Origin: Isoetes taiwanensis
Taxonomy: Eukaryota > Streptophyta > Lycopodiopsida > Isoetales > Isoetaceae
Assembly (NCBI GenBank): GCA_021234155.1
Contig: JAJEKV010000018.1
Location: 15,012,925-15,076,924, forward strand
Direction of reading: 5' to 3'
DNA: 64,000 nucleotides
Positions 1 to 11,250 of the stretch are shown here, piece by piece. The position numbers and the translations under genes were made by a program. The stretch's first letter is position 1. Every line of letters begins with the position of its first letter. The notes beneath the pieces were generated by a model. It worked only from the letters and a program-made list of their open reading frames with translations, searched no databases and was not told where the DNA came from.

Positions 1-32
1 TGATATAAATTTTTGTGTTTAGGCAAATTAAA

Positions 33-182
33 CGCAGATGTCTACTTGGTCTAGAATCCTAAACTACTTTCAGCAATGAATTTGAGTGCCCATCTAAGAA
101 CTTGTGATCTACAACGTAGATGTCCACTTGGTCCAAAATATTGAACTACTTTCAGCAATGGGCTTGAGTGCCCATCTAAAAT
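33..182. repeat. Two-copy direct repeat, about 68 bp, 82-bp period
   Basis: The copy at about 33-101 and the copy at about 115-182 share the same order of words, including ACTACTTTCAGCAATG and TTGAGTGCCCATCTAA, with scattered substitutions. This is a diverged local tandem duplication of unknown function. Confidence 0.8.
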
Positions 183-1462
183 GCTTAAATATGTCAAACC
201 GAACTCTATAGGTGTGACTCTCCCCGAATCCATATGATGCTCCCATCATATAAATACGGAAAATTCCCCTCGCCATGGCAACTCTATCACCACAGAAAGG
301 CCCTCCATCTGACTCGACCACTTGTGATGGCCAAGTCTCTGGTTGAAGGCCACAGAGGTGTCATTCATCTCACGTCTTCTGTGGGAATCCTATATAGCAG
401 AAGCGTACATACATGTTAGCATCTGGGAACAATACTAATAAATAATATACCACCACGAAGGGTGGCCCATCATCATCAATATAACTAAGAACAGAATACC
501 AACATAACAAAGGAAATGCACTATAAATAAGGGCTCTACCCCGGGCTCAGACTCATGGGGGTCGACTGACAGTCAAGGCCTCCGGATAACAGTAGACAGA
601 AGTATAACATGGCGTTGGCTGGCATAGAACAATGGCTAGGGTAGTCCACTCCATCCGCCCCTCTTGTGCACACTTTGCAGATAGGCTTAAACATGCTATG
701 GCGTGATTGTAGCCCTTCGGAGATGCAATCCCATGGAATCACCCTATGAGAATACTCCGGATTACAGGTCAGGGAGGCATCCCCTCCCCGAGCATGACGG
801 ATCCCTGGGTGTGCTAGAGAACACGTGCCACCCACTCAGTGGCTGCCGCATCCGTACTCGCCTTACTCCCCTAAATCTAAAGGCCGGTTCTCCGTGCCCG
901 TTCGAGTCCAGGACATCCATATAGGCACGTCTCCTGCGACCCAGGGAGTGTCAGACCCATATCCGGCCCACACTCAGTGACTGGCTATAAGCCTAGCACA
1001 CTATAAGAGTCATGTAGCCAAGCTAGGCAAGACCCCACCGCCGATTCACCATCATACCCATTATTTGGTGCTAAATCCCATCATAGCATCCACAGCCAGG
1101 TGGGCTCTTGTGCACATGCCGCATTTACTGGGTTTCAAGGGTTCTAACTAGGAACATCTCTACTTCTAGATGGCCTTTAGGTCTTTACCCCCCTTTTACC
1201 CATACAACACAGGAGGAACAGAAAGAGAGCTATCCTTATACATCCATCCATCCATAGCTTCGAATAGAACATAAAATAGAGATTAACCATACATCTATTC
1301 ATGGTTAATCCTAGATATCTTCTAAGCATACAAGGGTTAATCCTATGACTATCTAGGAATCCAAGCTAAACCAGAATCATAGCTAGATCTATTATCTCTC
1401 TGGTTCTCCATCCTTCTGGCTGGGGCAGGGTTGAACAACAGCTCCTCCTCCACCAATCCCTC

Positions 1463-1480
1463 CCCCAATTCGAATTGGGG
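1463..1480. repeat. Perfect 18-bp palindrome
   Basis: CCCCAATTCGAATTGGGG reads the same on both strands. Related CCCCAATT words follow at 1484-1510. It lies in non-coding repeat DNA and no function can be assigned. Confidence 0.8.
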
Positions 1481-1824
1481 CAAATTGGGGTGGAAGCCCC
1501 AATTTTGGTGTCCCAAATTGGCAAGCCTACCTTGCTCAATCGATTTGGGCCAGGTGGCAACTCTAGGTTGGTTAATATTAGGGTTTAGGATTAGGTTTCC
1601 ACTTTAATAATTAATGATTAACATAGCTAACCCTAGCTTATGAATAATTAATGTGCCATTAATTATTCATAGTGACGTGTCATGTATTTAAACTTAAAAA
1701 GGTATATAGATACGTGGAACGTCACAATAGGTAAGTTACTTGTGTACAACCAATGAGTCATTTGGTACAACCAATGGGCCATTTGATGCCTTCTTGACAA
1801 AACGTCAACCTCCCTGTTGGAGTG

Positions 1825-1910
1825 GTCACCACTCACCACACTCATCACCACACTCGTCACCACTCACCACACTCATCACCACACTTGTCACCACTCACCA
1901 CACTCATCAT
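1825..1910. repeat. 31-bp minisatellite, about 2.8 copies
   Basis: Units begin at 1825, 1856 and 1887 with GTCACCACTCACCACACTC; the third is cut short. The first two differ only at their last base. Confidence 0.9.
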
Positions 1911-2131
1911 ATACCGTATATAGAGTGATATACGCGCATGCACGCGTGCAGGATTTTTGCACGTATGCATTGAGGAGCCATTATCATCACTGTATCATTG
2001 GAGAGAGAGAGAGAGAGAGACGGTGTATTGGGAGAGAGGATTTTGCTTGATCTAGCTATGGGGATGATGAATCTTTGTGTTGTGCATTGCCTTGATCTGA
2101 TAGATTGAGCTTGGATTTGTGACGTTCCAGC

Positions 2132-2160
2132 ACAGTATACGGTCCCAGGACGTATACTGT
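2132..2160. repeat. Short inverted repeat (hairpin)
   Basis: ACAGTATAC at 2132-2140 and GTATACTGT at 2152-2160 are perfect 9-bp arms around an 11-nt loop. A second pair, CGTACACG and CGTGTACG, follows within 45 bp. These may belong to a repeat terminus, but no element was delimited. Confidence 0.6.
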
Positions 2161-2699
2161 ACTGCCTCGTCACGCGTACACGCCACTCCGACTGACGTGT
2201 ACGCCAACGTGTAGCCAGGCGGGTAGCCCCTAGGGGGCAACTTGCAAAGTATGTGCATTTGTCATTAATGTGCACATTTACCAATGTGCACATTTATTAA
2301 GGTGCACACCTTTCCATGTGGGCACATTTTGCCACCTAGCCATTAAAGGCAAGTGGGCCCATTCCCAATTATCCCACATGCCTAAAGGGATAATTGGAAA
2401 CCCTAGCCCTAACCTTGTCTATTTAGGAGGAGAAACCCTAACTTGCCCATTTTTCGTTCCTAGGGTTTTAGAGCTCTGTTTTGGCTGCTCCAAGAGCCAA
2501 AACCGCCTCCCAGACTCTGTCTGAGAGAATGGCACCATTAGTTTCCCTTGATTCGAGCACTTCAGCAGGATGGTCGAACTCAGGTCAGGAGGAGGAACTC
2601 AAGGATCAGGTATTTCGTCAATTTAATAGCCTAAACCATCTTCTAGTCATTGAATCAGTAGGTTTAGCCTATTAAATTGCCCATATAGCAGCCCTTTAG
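2161..2699. other. Unassigned, LTR- or leader-like sequence
   Basis: Repeated TGTGCACAT words occur at about 2268-2295. At 2529 a short frame opens with MAPLVSLDSSTS and runs about 48 codons to a stop. A consensus-like donor (CAG|GTATTT) lies within it near 2608. It could be the leader and first coding stretch of a retroelement or of a lost gene. I cannot choose between these. Confidence 0.25.
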
Positions 2700-2819
2700 A
2701 TCTCTAGATACCAGACTCTAACTAAAGAACCTAACTCTATGATATAGATTAGATCTAGTTCTTTAGTTCTTCTGTTCTCAAATCGAACTGTGGAATACTC
2801 AGCCATATTATGCCAAAAG

Positions 2820-3274
2820 GAGTATATAGAGGGGTCTTCAAACTTTGTCAGAGTGTGCAAGATGAGAACAAGGTGGAATAGAGTGTAGGGTGCAAATACT
2901 GAGGAGATGGTGTGAGTGTGGTGATGTTGTGGTGATAGTGAGGTGAAATGAGTGTAATGAGTGTGAATATGGTAGTAATGTAGTGTGAATATAGTGTGAT
3001 GGGTGAATAAGGATGAAAATAAGTATGAGGATGATAAAGAGATGGTGTGAGTGGTGTGAGTGGTGTGAATGATGTAAGGAGATAAGATGAATGTGTTAGT
3101 GTTGAGATCTCGCCAAAACAAGAAAATGCATGTCCTTTCTTCAAAAATTTGCAACTCTGCTATGGTGGTGAATATATCCTGTACCCTGGATAGCTGCAAA
3201 CATGAACTCAAAAATCAAGACAAAGTGAAATCCAACCTATCCAACCTTAACTCTAATTCTAACTTTTCTAAATT
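2820..3274. other. Simple GTGT/GAGTGTGA-rich tract, expected 3' end of the Gypsy element
   Basis: From 2870 to 3070 the plus strand is a degenerate mix of GTGTGAGTG, GGTGATG and TGAATATG words. In the element's original orientation this is where a 3' LTR should follow the integrase. I see no convincing LTR start here, so the 3' end may be deleted or replaced. Confidence 0.35.
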
Positions 3275-3868
3275 CTAAAGCATAAAAAGAGACAAGCATA
3301 TATGCTGATCCCAGTACCTTTTCAAGTGGATAGTGTTGGTGGGATTTGGGAGTGGTACCCCTGAAGTTAATTCCTTTAACCAATAAGAATTGGTGCCTGC
3401 TGGTTCCAACACCTCATAGGGACCTTCCCACAGATTTTCAAGCTTACTAGCAGAGTCTTCCCTTGATTTATTCCATTTTAGAACTAGCTCTCCTGCCTTG
3501 AAAGTCCCTTGTATTTTATGAGCAGCTTTGAAAGCAGCCAAATTCTTGGCTTTCTTTAGCAGATTGGCATTCTCAACCTCCATCCTATATTCTTCTAAAT
3601 GCAAAAGAGTATCCAGTCTTTCTTGCAAGGCATTTTCAAAAGGTAAACATAGCTTGTGGGCTAACCTTAGAGATGGGAGCTCAAGCTCTACTGGAAGCAC
3701 AGCTTCAATGCCATAAACTAGGTTAAAGGGTGTATGAGTGGTTGCTGCTTTAATAGTAACTCTATAAGCCCAAAGAGCATCCACCAGTTTGACATGCCAA
3801 TCCCTTTGGTTGTCATCCACTGTTTTCTGCAAAATGCTTTTCAAAACTTTATTAGTAGCTTCTCCGAG
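3275..3868 (-). pseudogene. Gypsy integrase, C-terminal part
   Basis: The product (from 3844, 189 codons) contains the segment that follows the catalytic glutamate of Ty3/Gypsy integrases: GEATNKVLKSILQ, then DALWAYRVTIK and TPFNLVYGIEAVLP, and a C-terminal GPYEVLEP module. Gypsy integrases insert element cDNA into host DNA. The fragment begins exactly where the plus-strand integrase at 8684-9607 is cut (NGQ), so the two are halves of one gene, separated by a LINE insertion and an inversion. The LINE junction is at 3868/3869. Confidence 0.88.
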
Positions 3869-4067
3869 CCCTTACACAGGCAGGCTTTCAACCCCGCCAC
3901 TCAACGATTGACCATATCTTTACGCTGCGGGCACTGATTGAAGACAGCCGGAATCATCGGCTGGACTTGTATTGCTGCTTTGTGGACTTCGCAAAGGCTT
4001 TTGATACGGTCCCCCGGGAAAAGCTGTGGGCTAGACTGCGTCAACTGGGGCTCCCGCTGCCTGTGCC
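3869..4067 (+). mobile_element. LINE reverse transcriptase fragment (upstream half)
   Basis: The plus strand encodes HSTIDHIFTLRALIEDSR followed by YCCFVDFAKAFDTVPREKLW and RQLGLPLPV. This is the fingers and first catalytic aspartate block (FVDFAKAFD) of a LINE-type reverse transcriptase. It is GC-rich against AT-rich neighbours. It stops in mid-domain at 4067, and the next expected block (LRKILRIGRLYE) is on the minus strand just inside 11250. The two are therefore parts of a single LINE separated by an inversion breakpoint. Its 5' end at 3869 abuts Gypsy integrase, giving a 5'-truncated insertion. Confidence 0.85.
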
Positions 4068-5113
4068 TTAAATTCCGCCCGAATCTTTCCTTCCCGCCTC
4101 TTAGCTACCCAACAAACCCATAATTGATGCCTAAGATTCTGGATTCACAAAATTTTGAAAATAAATTTGGATCGACGCACAACTTTCTGAAGGCCCATAC
4201 GCATCAAACCTCAACATTGATACATGCTGAGCATGATCTAAAGATGTTCTTGAAGTATCTGAGTATTCCACAGTTCGATTTGAGAAAATTGGACTGATTA
4301 TTCTCCTTTTGAGATCTTCTAATGATTGATTTATGATCCTGAGACCTACATTCATCTTGTATTACCTTCACATCAATGAAAATTGTCTGCCAAGTGTTAA
4401 AAAAATTGACTGTCATGTTCTTTTAGTATTTTTGCCATGCAAACATTTTTACAGTAAGATATTCTATAATCCCTTCTTGCATATGACCAATTGCCTCTTA
4501 TTCCCAACTATACTTGCACCTGAGTGCACAAAAAGTTCGAGAAAAAACCACTCCAAACTCAAGTTATAATTTTTTGCATTCTGTCTGATATGATTTTAGA
4601 CTGTTATCCACAAAACAGTGCCAAAAGAATAGTTTTAGTGATCCAAAACAAGATTTGATTGTTTGCCCCACATCCTTGGAATCTATGCTCCACATTAGTT
4701 TTGAAATTTCTCAAACATCCTCTCTGTAACTCAAGTTACAAAATTCTGAGATCTGTTTGTGGCTTTGACTGGTATTGACCAAAAATTGACTCAACTTTGA
4801 GATTGAATATCTCACAGATTAGAACTCAGACTCGGTCAAGATCTTTTCCATTGCATGCTTATAATTCTTCTACACAAGTCACAATCATTTGACCTCGAAA
4901 ACCAATCCAGTTATAACAGCTACATCGATTTGAGTGAAGGCTCCTTATTCTTGAATTGGGAAAGGTATGAGTACTTGATATTTTAGCTTTTTCTCTAAAA
5001 AATTCTTGTGTAGACTGATCACCTTAAGTGATCTGGAGGTTCTAACCCCAACTTGAGCACAAATTCAAGTTGGCTTATTGTGTTTGACTCTCTAGCCAGG
5101 TTGAGGGTCAACA
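4068..5113 (+). mobile_element. Gypsy 5' LTR, 3' portion
   Basis: The piece ends in GGTTGAGGGTCAACA at 5113, and gag begins 41 bp downstream. It aligns along its length with the reverse complement of the solo LTR at 21947-23907, for example around ATCACCTTAAGTGATCTGGA. The remaining 5' portion of this LTR is at about 11250-11900, beyond the inversion. The bases after 5113 (TCTTGGAGGTTCTAC) would be the primer-binding site, but I do not recognise the cognate tRNA. Confidence 0.8.
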
Positions 5114-5154
5114 TCTTGGAGGTTCTACTGAGATCTTCCTGGATCTCAGAACTC

Positions 5155-6560
5155 ATGGCTCCAAAACAAAAATTTCCAGCAGAACAAGAACCATTAGATG
5201 ATGTTGATGCACCAGATCATTGCAGGGAGAGGCCATTGCCCTCAAGTTTCTCAACTAGTCTGCTTCAGAACCTGCCATATCAATTTGAATTGAATGTCCC
5301 TGTTCCCTTGCCTACTTTTGATTCTAGCATGAGTGCTAACAACTTTTTGAGAATATTTGAAGATTATTACAGGGACTATGGTTTTAAAAAAGGATGCAAG
5401 CTTTCAGAATTTGAAAAATGTTTCAAAGAGGAGAGTGAGGCTGGTGCTTGGTTAACATGAAAAGTTAATGGGGACCACCTCATGGGATGAGCTCATCAAG
5501 AAGTTCTTAGATAGGTTTGGTAAGCTGGCTGCTCCAAAAGATTTGGTTAATGAGTTGCAAAGTTTTTCTATACATGCAGGGGAAAGTGTGAATCAGTACA
5601 AAGAAAGATTTAGTACATACATGAGCAGGTGCCAAAGAGCTCAGGTCACAATTCCAACCCTTTTTCTAGTCACTGCTTTTATTAATGGTTTGGAAAGGAG
5701 ACCAGATATCCAAAGGAAACTGCTCAAGATCCAAGCTGCTGAAGGATTTGATTCTATATACAAAGTTTTTGCCAAAACCACTGACCTGACTCAGATGCTC
5801 TCTACTTTGCCTGACAAGCATCATGTTTCTCACCATAACCATGATCCTTTTTACCCTGATGCTACTGATGCACATTATGACCATCACTCTTCTATTCCAG
5901 TTTATGCCATACAGAAAGAAAAGAAGAAATCTAAAGAGGAGGAAGATAATTATCAAGTTGCAGAGGTCAAGGCAGACCTATCTAAGGTTACTGAGGCTTT
6001 AGCAGAACTAACCAAACAATTGGTTGAACTCAAGGCTACAAGAACAGGTAAAACTTACCCTGAATGTATTCATTGCAATAGGAATTCTCATCCATCAGAA
6101 ATTTGCTATTGGCAAGTGTGTCCTAAATGCAATAGAAAAGGCCACTTTGGAAAGGAATGTCCTATTTGTTCTTTTTGTAAAGAAGTTGGCCATACTGATA
6201 TTAAGTGTGCTGTTAAGGAATACTTTGCTAAGCAGGAAAAAGAAAAGAGATCAGAACCTAAACCTCCTGTGAGATTTGCTGAACCAAGTACTTCTATAAG
6301 ATTTATTCAGGCTACAGAAGTTCCCAAAGCTGAAGAAGTTATGGTGGTGCAAACTAGAAGCATGAATGAAGCTCATGTACATACTGAATCAAGTAGACAT
6401 CCCACTGTCAGGTCTTCACCACCTATAGTGGAATCACCTGCTCAAATGATAGCTCCACCCCCACAGCAAAAATATGGTAAGAAAGATCAAGACCTTGATG
6501 AAGTTGATGTTTTGCTCAAAAACTCCAAAGTAAGTGTGGATCTTTTCACCTTGTTGAAGA
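5155..6560 (+). pseudogene. Gypsy gag polyprotein region with three zinc knuckles
   Basis: The frame starts at ATG 5155 (MAPKQKFPAE), shortly after the LTR. The capsid-like part runs to a TGA at 5458. Homology continues in a shifted frame from 5468 (TSWDELIKKFLDRFG), so gag carries a stop and a frameshift. At about 6055-6210 there are three C-X2-C-X4-H-X4-C knuckles: CIHCNRNSHPSEIC, CPKCNRKGHFGKEC and CSFCKEVGHTDIKC. Knuckles bind the element RNA during particle assembly, and three in a row is more than the usual one or two. A charged linker leads into the protease. Confidence 0.85.
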
Positions 6561-7150
6561 TTGCACCTAGCTATAGAAAAAGAGTACTTCAGCAAACTGG
6601 TGGTGAGACATTGAATGCTTGTGTGAATTTTACTGATGCCACTAACCTTGTCCTAGCACAGAATGAAGAAGACCATGGGGCATTCACATGTTCAGCTGCT
6701 TTAGGAGGTTATACCTTCTCAAATGTGTTACTTGATGGGGGATCCCCTTTAAACATCATGCCATATCACATTATGAAGAAGTGTGGTTTCGAGGTGGACA
6801 AGAAAGCTTCTATATTATTAAGATCTTTTTATAATGCTAAGATAACTCCTATTGGTGTGGTGACTAAAGTGCCTGTTAATACAGAAGGCATTACTGTAGC
6901 TGCTAACTTTATTGTAGTGGCTTTTGAAGATATAGGGGATGAATCTGACATCTATGATCTACTTTTAGGGAGGAGATGGTTGGCCACTGTGGATGCTAGG
7001 CCAGTCTGGTCTCAAGGGAGATGCACCATCTCCAATGGCTCTCAAACTGCTACAATTTACAATCAAGATGGCTCCTATGGCTCCAAAGAAGAGGTAAACT
7101 TTATTAAGGAAATGTTAATTGAAGAACTTTTGGGATCTTACAGGATAAAA
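6561..7150 (+). pseudogene. Gypsy aspartic protease domain
   Basis: This part of the 5468-7369 frame contains LLDGGSPLNIMPYHIM near 6730-6775, the retroviral-type protease active-site block. The sequence reads D-G-G-S where D-S/T-G-A is typical; plant Gypsy proteases often have D-N/G-G-S. A flap and C-terminal block follow (YDLLLGRRWLATVDA near 6950). The protease normally matures the Gag-Pol polyprotein. Confidence 0.75.
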
Positions 7151-7194
7151 AATACAAGATCAAAAAAATATGAAATGGTTCCTCTTATTATGGA

Positions 7195-7717
7195 GTGTGC
7201 ACTTCCCAGCAGACAAGGACCATCAGGATTCTTATGGTTTGATGGAGGTATTTCTAAAAAATTAAATATTGCATCATCTGCTGCTATTTTGAAAGATTCT
7301 TCTCACAAACTCTTAGCTAAAGTAGGAAGAATATTTCCTCAAGTTACTTCTAATGTAGCAGAATATTAAGCTTTGATTGCAGGTCTTCATGAAGCCAAAG
7401 CTATGGATATTGCTAACATCCACATCTATGGTGATTCACAATTGATTTGTAGACAAGTTTTAGGGGATTATCAAACAAAAAATGCAGATATGGAGCTCTT
7501 AAAAGATCAAGTAATGGGAGTACTCTCGAGTTTTGCTTCATGGGAGATCACTCACATACCAAGAGAGAAAAATGTGGAAGCTGATGCCTTATGTAGAGAA
7601 ACCCTCATGTCACATTTAACTGAGGGAGCTATTCCAGAGGAAGATCTTGATGCTAGTGAGGTAAAAGCACTTTGTCCCATTATAACCATTAGTGCATCAG
7701 AAGAAAAGGGCACTTAA
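7195..7717 (+). pseudogene. Archaeal-type RNase H domain between protease and RT
   Basis: The domain reads FLWFDGGISKK, VTSNVAEY, then after an in-frame TAA at 7367 ALIAGLHEA, IHIYGDSQLICRQV, and HIPREKNVEADAL. These are the D, E, D and D motifs of RNase H, and the NNVAEY-ALI-GL pattern is that of the archaeal/plant-type enzyme (aRNH) rather than the ordinary Gypsy RNase H. It would degrade RNA in RNA-DNA hybrids. It lies before the reverse transcriptase at 7769, whereas the plant Tat/Ogre/Athila elements I know carry aRNH after RT and RNase H. The host-like motifs argue for an acquired domain. Confidence 0.8.
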
Positions 7718-7768
7718 GAGATTGCAATCACAAAAAATGGTAAGACTAGAACCCTGTTTGTTGGAGAT

Positions 7769-8680
7769 TTGATTGAATATCAAAATAGGGAGAACATACA
7801 AATGTTTTTTGAAGAAAGGAAGGATGTATTTGCCTGGGATTATTCTGAGCTCACTGGTATTAAAGCTGAGGTATGCCAATTTGAAATTAAGATTAAAGAA
7901 GGATGTAAACCTATTTTTCAAAAACTGAGAAGAATTAATGCTTCATTGATGGGACTAATCAAAGATGAGTTGGATAAAATGCTATTGAAATCATTAATCC
8001 AGAATGGGTATCTTGCATTGTATCTGTAGAAAAAAAGAGTGGTGCCTTAAGAATTTGCATTGATTATCGAGATCTCAACAAAGCCACCATCAAGGACTGT
8101 TATCCCTTGCCTTTTCTAGAAGAAATCTTATATGCTATAGCAGGAAAAGAGGTGTATTCATTCTTAGATGGATTTTTAGGATTTAATCAAATTGGCATTA
8201 AGGAAGAAGATCAACCAAAGACCTCGTTTATTACCCTTTGGGGAACTTATGCAATGAAAAGGATGCCTTTTGGATTAATGAATGCACCTGGATGTTATTT
8301 TTAGACCTATGTCTCTTCAAGAATTCAGAGTTTACTTGGATGATCTTTGTTTAGGATCTCATCCTACTAATCATTTGGAATTGCTTGCAAAAATATGCTC
8401 CTTGTGCAGGGATTCTGGAGTCAACCTTAACCCAAAGAAATGCATTTTTTTTTCATCCAAAGGGCAACTTTTGGGGCATGAGGTGTCCAACAATGGTATA
8501 CAAGTGGCACAAGAAAAGGTTGAAGCTCTCAAAAAACTGGACAAACATACCATAGCTTTTGCTAGCAAACAATGGAGCTCAACTGAAGAAAAGTACACCA
8601 GATTGGAAAAGAGTGCTGCTGCTCTTATGTTCCTCATTGACAGACAAGGTCACATGCTACTGAAGAGTTCTGTTTAAGTT
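7769..8680 (+). pseudogene. Gypsy reverse transcriptase plus remnant RNase H
   Basis: The sequence shows the Gypsy RT blocks in order: RICIDYRDLNKATIKDCYPLP, YSFLDGFLGFNQI (first catalytic Asp), MPFGLMNAPGC, then VYLDDL (Y-x-D-D) near 8332. Stops at about 8028 and 8302 break it into three frames. After RT comes HTIAFASKQWSSTEEKYTR, the start of an ordinary Gypsy RNase H, apparently fused directly to EALKKLD, so part of the connection and RNase H region has been deleted. RT copies element RNA into cDNA in the cytoplasmic particle. Confidence 0.85.
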
Positions 8681-8683
8681 TAT

Positions 8684-9607
8684 ATGAAACAAAATCCAAT
8701 GGGATTGTTATTTGGTAAGGCTAGTTCCAAACCAAAAATTCAAAGGTGGGCTTGTAAACTACAAACTTTTAATATTTCCATTAAAGAATTACATCAGGTA
8801 AAGAGTCCCAACCTTTATTTACCTTACATTTTCTTTGACCATGAGGACGCAGTGGAGGTTGTTGACTTTGTGGATGCTTTAGCTTATTTGCAGGCAGATG
8901 ATGAAAAGCAAATCCAACAGGATTGGCAGCAACCTATTAAGAATTTTCTACAATTCAAAGAGATGCCCTCAGGCCTGACTTCGAGCCAGCAAAGGAGATT
9001 TAAAGAAAAATGTAGGCAGATTAAAATGATTAATGATGTTTTATGTAAAGTCAACAGGGATGGACTATTATTGAGGTGTGTCAATGAAGAAGAATCCGCC
9101 CTGATCATTAGAGAAATGCATGAAGGAATATGTGGAGGCCATTTTGCTGGAGACACCACCGCCAAGAAAAAATTCTCGTGTCGGGGTTATTATTGGCCTC
9201 TGATATTTAAAGATTGTTATACTGCTATAAAGTCTTGCCACAAGTGTCAGATATTTGGCAAAAGGATCCTCCTTCCAGCTGCATTAAATCCCATCATTTC
9301 TCCAGGACCTTTCCAAATATGGGGATTAGATTATATTGGCCCTATTAACCCCCTTCAGGGACAACATCGGCACATTATTATTGTAGCTACAGATTATTTT
9401 ACTAAGTGGGCGAAAGCTATTCCTTTAAGACAAAGCCAATGCTATTACAACAACAAAGTTCTTACATGAATATATCCAGGTACTGTGCACGGTTTGGTAT
9501 CCCTCTACAATTGCACTCTGATAGAGGTACTCCCTTTGTGAATGAAGTTATTGCTAATAAGGTCAAACATACCAAGAGCTCTTCCTATTACCCTCAAGGT
9601 AATGGTC
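8684..9607 (+). pseudogene. Gypsy integrase, N-terminal and catalytic part
   Basis: The frame begins with the tail of RNase H (IQRWACKLQTFNISIKELHQ). The HHCC zinc-binding region follows near 9118-9252 (HEGICGGH ... CHKCQIF), then the catalytic core with first aspartate in WGLDYIGPINP and second in LHSDRGTPFVNE. A frameshift lies near 9465. The sequence ends at YPQGNGQ, just before the catalytic glutamate, where the AAGG tail of a LINE begins. The missing remainder is at 3275-3868 on the other strand. Confidence 0.88.
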
Positions 9608-11250
9608 AAGGAAGGAAGGAAGGAAGGAAGGTACTTTTATCGTCCACGGAGACCAATCGGTCTATGGGACCCAATACAAAAACGCACAAGCGGATTATTG
9701 CCCTGATTAAAAACCCCACCGAAGGGTTTTCGAGGAAAAACCGTGGCGAATCACCTGTTGACAAAAATGTGCTAATCATATAAAAATGCGTAAACATGCC
9801 AATATATACGATCATGCACCACCCCCGTAGTGCCTAGTCGGACGGACAGGCGAGGGGCAAAGATGACCTCGCAGTCCGGTACCTCTGGATGTATGACCCG
9901 GAGCACGCGTCTTGACGGTGTGTTCATCGGCAAATGCAAGGGCACGTCCGCCCGCACTAAGGGGCGCGATCGCCCGGATCGGTGAGCGAACGCCGGGCAA
10001 CTCTGGAAAGTGTGAGACTCATCCTCAATGGCACCCGCTTTGGCCCCGACAGAGGCACTGTCTGGCCCGGGGCTCCCCAATCCACCGCCCGCCTCGATCG
10101 CGAAGATGGTGGGCACCTCGCGAATGGAGGCAATGAGTCTCAAGCTTTTGAGGGGCACCGGGAACGCAGGTAGAGCTGTGGGCCCCGGGCTAACACCTGG
10201 GGTTGATGTGCTCCCTTGTAATGGGTCATTTTGACCTGCTCTAGAGCAATGGGGGCCCGAGCTTGCCAAGGAAACAAGCATCTAGGTACTCCCGCGGTAT
10301 CACCACGGTCGGCATTGCGCCCAATTTGTATGCATCCGTGCTCTGCCGCGTTCCATCCGGGCGAACCAGTCTCTCTCTTTACCCCTCCAACAGGGCCCTA
10401 AGCCGGCCACGGACTCATGGCCACAGTGTAAGCCCAAAAAGGGAGCCGAGCATCACCCATAGTAACCACTTTCTCGAAATAGACGATGTGTCTATCAAGG
10501 GCTGCCTTCACCGGCAAGAATCCAGTTTCTCGCAGCCAGACCGATAGGGGAATGAAGGTTTCACCCCCAAGTGCCCGCCCAAAAATGCCTTCGCACCTGC
10601 TCCAAGTCATTCCGTGTCGCCAAAGAGATGACCGAGCCCCAAACCTCGACCCGCATGCGAGAAGGACAGGCTCGACCGGTGCCCTAACAGATGTGGACCG
10701 ATGGCCCCAATCATATAGCTCGGCTACGGTGACTTTGTTCCGCGATGGCATAAAGCCGCTTTCGGCCTGCCACGCATAGCGGATAGACGCCTCCCCAGCC
10801 AGAGCGAGGGAGGGGAACTCCACCCCCTAGGTACTTGTAGGTGGGCGTGACGCCCACGGTATCCCCCGATATGTGAGTCACGGGAGGCATGGGGTGACGT
10901 GAAGAGGATATGAGAACCACCCCGGTCTTGGCGGATTGACGCCGCATGTCCAGAGCGACAAAATGTGTCTAGGGCATCCGGGTGAGATCTGCATAACCAC
11001 GGGGTGTGTGGGCAGCAGCCAACATCGTCCGCAGATAGATGAGCTGGGATGACACGGTGCAAAAGTCAGATGCCATCCCCCCATGCTCGATGGCCGGGGC
11101 TCTAACCGATCAATGTAGAGGCCAAAAAGTGTGGCGAGAGGGGGCAACCCTGCCGGACCCCGATACTACTGGTGAATGCTTGGCCCGTCGGCTGCATCCT
11201 GCCAAAACAACTCTCATACAACCTGCCGATTCGAAGGATTTTTCTAAGTT
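9608..11250 (-). mobile_element. LINE 3' portion: RT end, C-terminal domain, 3' UTR and TTCC tail
   Basis: On the minus strand the LINE reads LRKILRIGRLYE, GVRQGCPLSP, an ADDV catalytic box (about 11020), and a GC-rich C-terminal region with SCPAFA near 9990, with several frameshifts. The 3' UTR ends in GGGTCCCATAG, a hairpin (9650-9663), GTGGACGATAAAA and a (TTCC)n tail, seen as AAGG repeats at 9608-9631. It lies inside Gypsy integrase. Composition is clearly more GC-rich than its host element. The first half of the same LINE is at 3869-4067. Confidence 0.85.

Larger units (their letters stand above)
1..1620. other. AT-rich repeat-like DNA, no gene recognised
   Basis: Only short open frames occur, none resembling a known protein. 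The stretch holds a direct repeat at 33-182 and an 18-bp palindrome at 1463-1480. It is probably decayed retrotransposon sequence, but I could not identify termini or a family. Confidence 0.4.

Noticed and set aside
2778-2802. The 25-bp match to the Gypsy LTR interior as proof of a 3' LTR
   Set aside because: The match does not extend on either side and no LTR terminus is visible, so it is recorded only as a hint.
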